From Microvenator marinus (GTDB lineage Bacteria > Myxococcota_A > Bradymonadia > Bradymonadales > Bradymonadaceae), in contig NZ_CP042467.1 in assembly GCF_007993755.1 (NCBI RefSeq), positions 5,480,001 to 5,544,000 on the forward strand: a stretch of DNA of 64,000 bases, read 5' to 3'. Within the stretch, counting starts at the first letter, position 1. The number at the start of each line of letters is the position of its first letter. Shown here one piece after another: positions 63,648-64,000 of the stretch. The notes under the pieces were generated by a model. It was not told the DNA's origin. It saw nothing but the letters and a program-made list of their open reading frames with translations, and did no database searches. Made by a program: the position numbers and the translations under genes.

Positions 63648-64000
63648 GCCTTGAAACCCAGCTTGGGTTGAAGGTAAGCGCGTGGATCATCAACATCCCA
63701 AGGCTCAAATCGGCGAAAGACACCGTGCAAATGATGCCGATGTGCAAACCCACTAGCGCTAGCCAGAGCCACGACCTAGCACGTGATATTAAGGCGATGG
63801 GAAGGGCTAAGAGCTCGATGCCGAGCGTTCCCCAGGTCAAGAACTTGAGGAGTGTCGGCAGCTCCAAGAGAAGGTCGCGCAGGGGCGAAAGGCGCGCGAG
63901 TGGACTCATCAAAACGTGTGTGATTGCCGTGCCGTCCAGCCATGAAGGGCTAATCAGCTTGGTGTAGCCGCTGTAGGTGTAACCTGCCGCCATGACCCAC
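63574..64000 (-). CDS. HTTM-type membrane protein (partial, 5' end outside window)
   Basis: The frame is open through the right edge, so the N-terminus is missing. What remains shows AAGYTYSGYTKLISPSWLDG, then two hydrophobic helices (LTWGTLGIELLALPIALI and LWLALVGLHIGIICTV) and IHALTFNPSW. This is the pattern of HTTM / vitamin K-dependent gamma-carboxylase-like membrane proteins. The 3' end overlaps the pectate lyase gene by 74 bases on the opposite strand; the tail after FNPSW is poorly conserved in character. Confidence 0.7.
   Translation of the reverse strand, partial: WVMAAGYTYSGYTKLISPSWLDGTAITHVLMSPLARLSPLRDLLLELPTLLKFLTWGTLGIELLALPIALISRARSWLWLALVGLHIGIICTVSFADLSLGMLMIHALTFNPSWVSRPRALQEKERPATQRSHGCTRRGPH

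Overview
This 64 kb window is bacterial, with densely packed genes on both strands and no tRNA, rRNA or CRISPR array that I could see. Many secreted lipoproteins of types common in Myxococcota and related former Deltaproteobacteria (a DUF3160 protein, an RCC1 protein with Cys-rich repeats, PKD/Ig-like repeats ending in a fibrinogen-like domain), together with SelO, VF530 and an HTTM-type membrane protein, point to that group, possibly Bradymonadia. The assignment rests on gene content only.

Bases 1 to about 36,500 form a defence island. On the minus strand lies a DISARM-like operon: a SNF2 helicase (DrmD-like), a 1705-residue adenine methylase (DrmMI-like), three small unassigned genes and a DEAH helicase cut by the window start. 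Divergent from it on the plus strand is mcrB-mcrC followed by an overlapping gene fusing a macro domain to a HEPN domain. Next, on the minus strand, is a tight four-gene operon with two dynamin-like GTPases and two putative membrane proteins; it matches no named defence system I recognise and is my main candidate for an undescribed one. A second mcrBC pair follows, with an EVE-like domain on McrB.

From 27.1 to 30.75 kb the 3' end of this mcrC and a downstream orphan antitoxin gene are repeated as decayed copies, interleaved with a winged-helix remnant and a broken rhuM. An Abi_2 (AbiD/F) HEPN gene follows. After a large surface lipoprotein comes an intact abiEi antitoxin with an N-terminally deleted abiEii toxin.

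From 36.5 kb onward the content is chromosome-like: VF530, an EVE protein, a Fic pseudogene, a VWA protein, a DUF3160 lipoprotein, a HTH-GspE ATPase, a 2OG-Fe(II) oxygenase, a large helical protein, several lipoproteins, a tandem Arr ADP-ribosyltransferase, an AAA+ ATPase, SelO, an RCC1 lipoprotein, a pectate lyase and a partial HTTM protein. Palindromes shaped like -24/-12 (sigma-54) promoters recur upstream of several of these genes.
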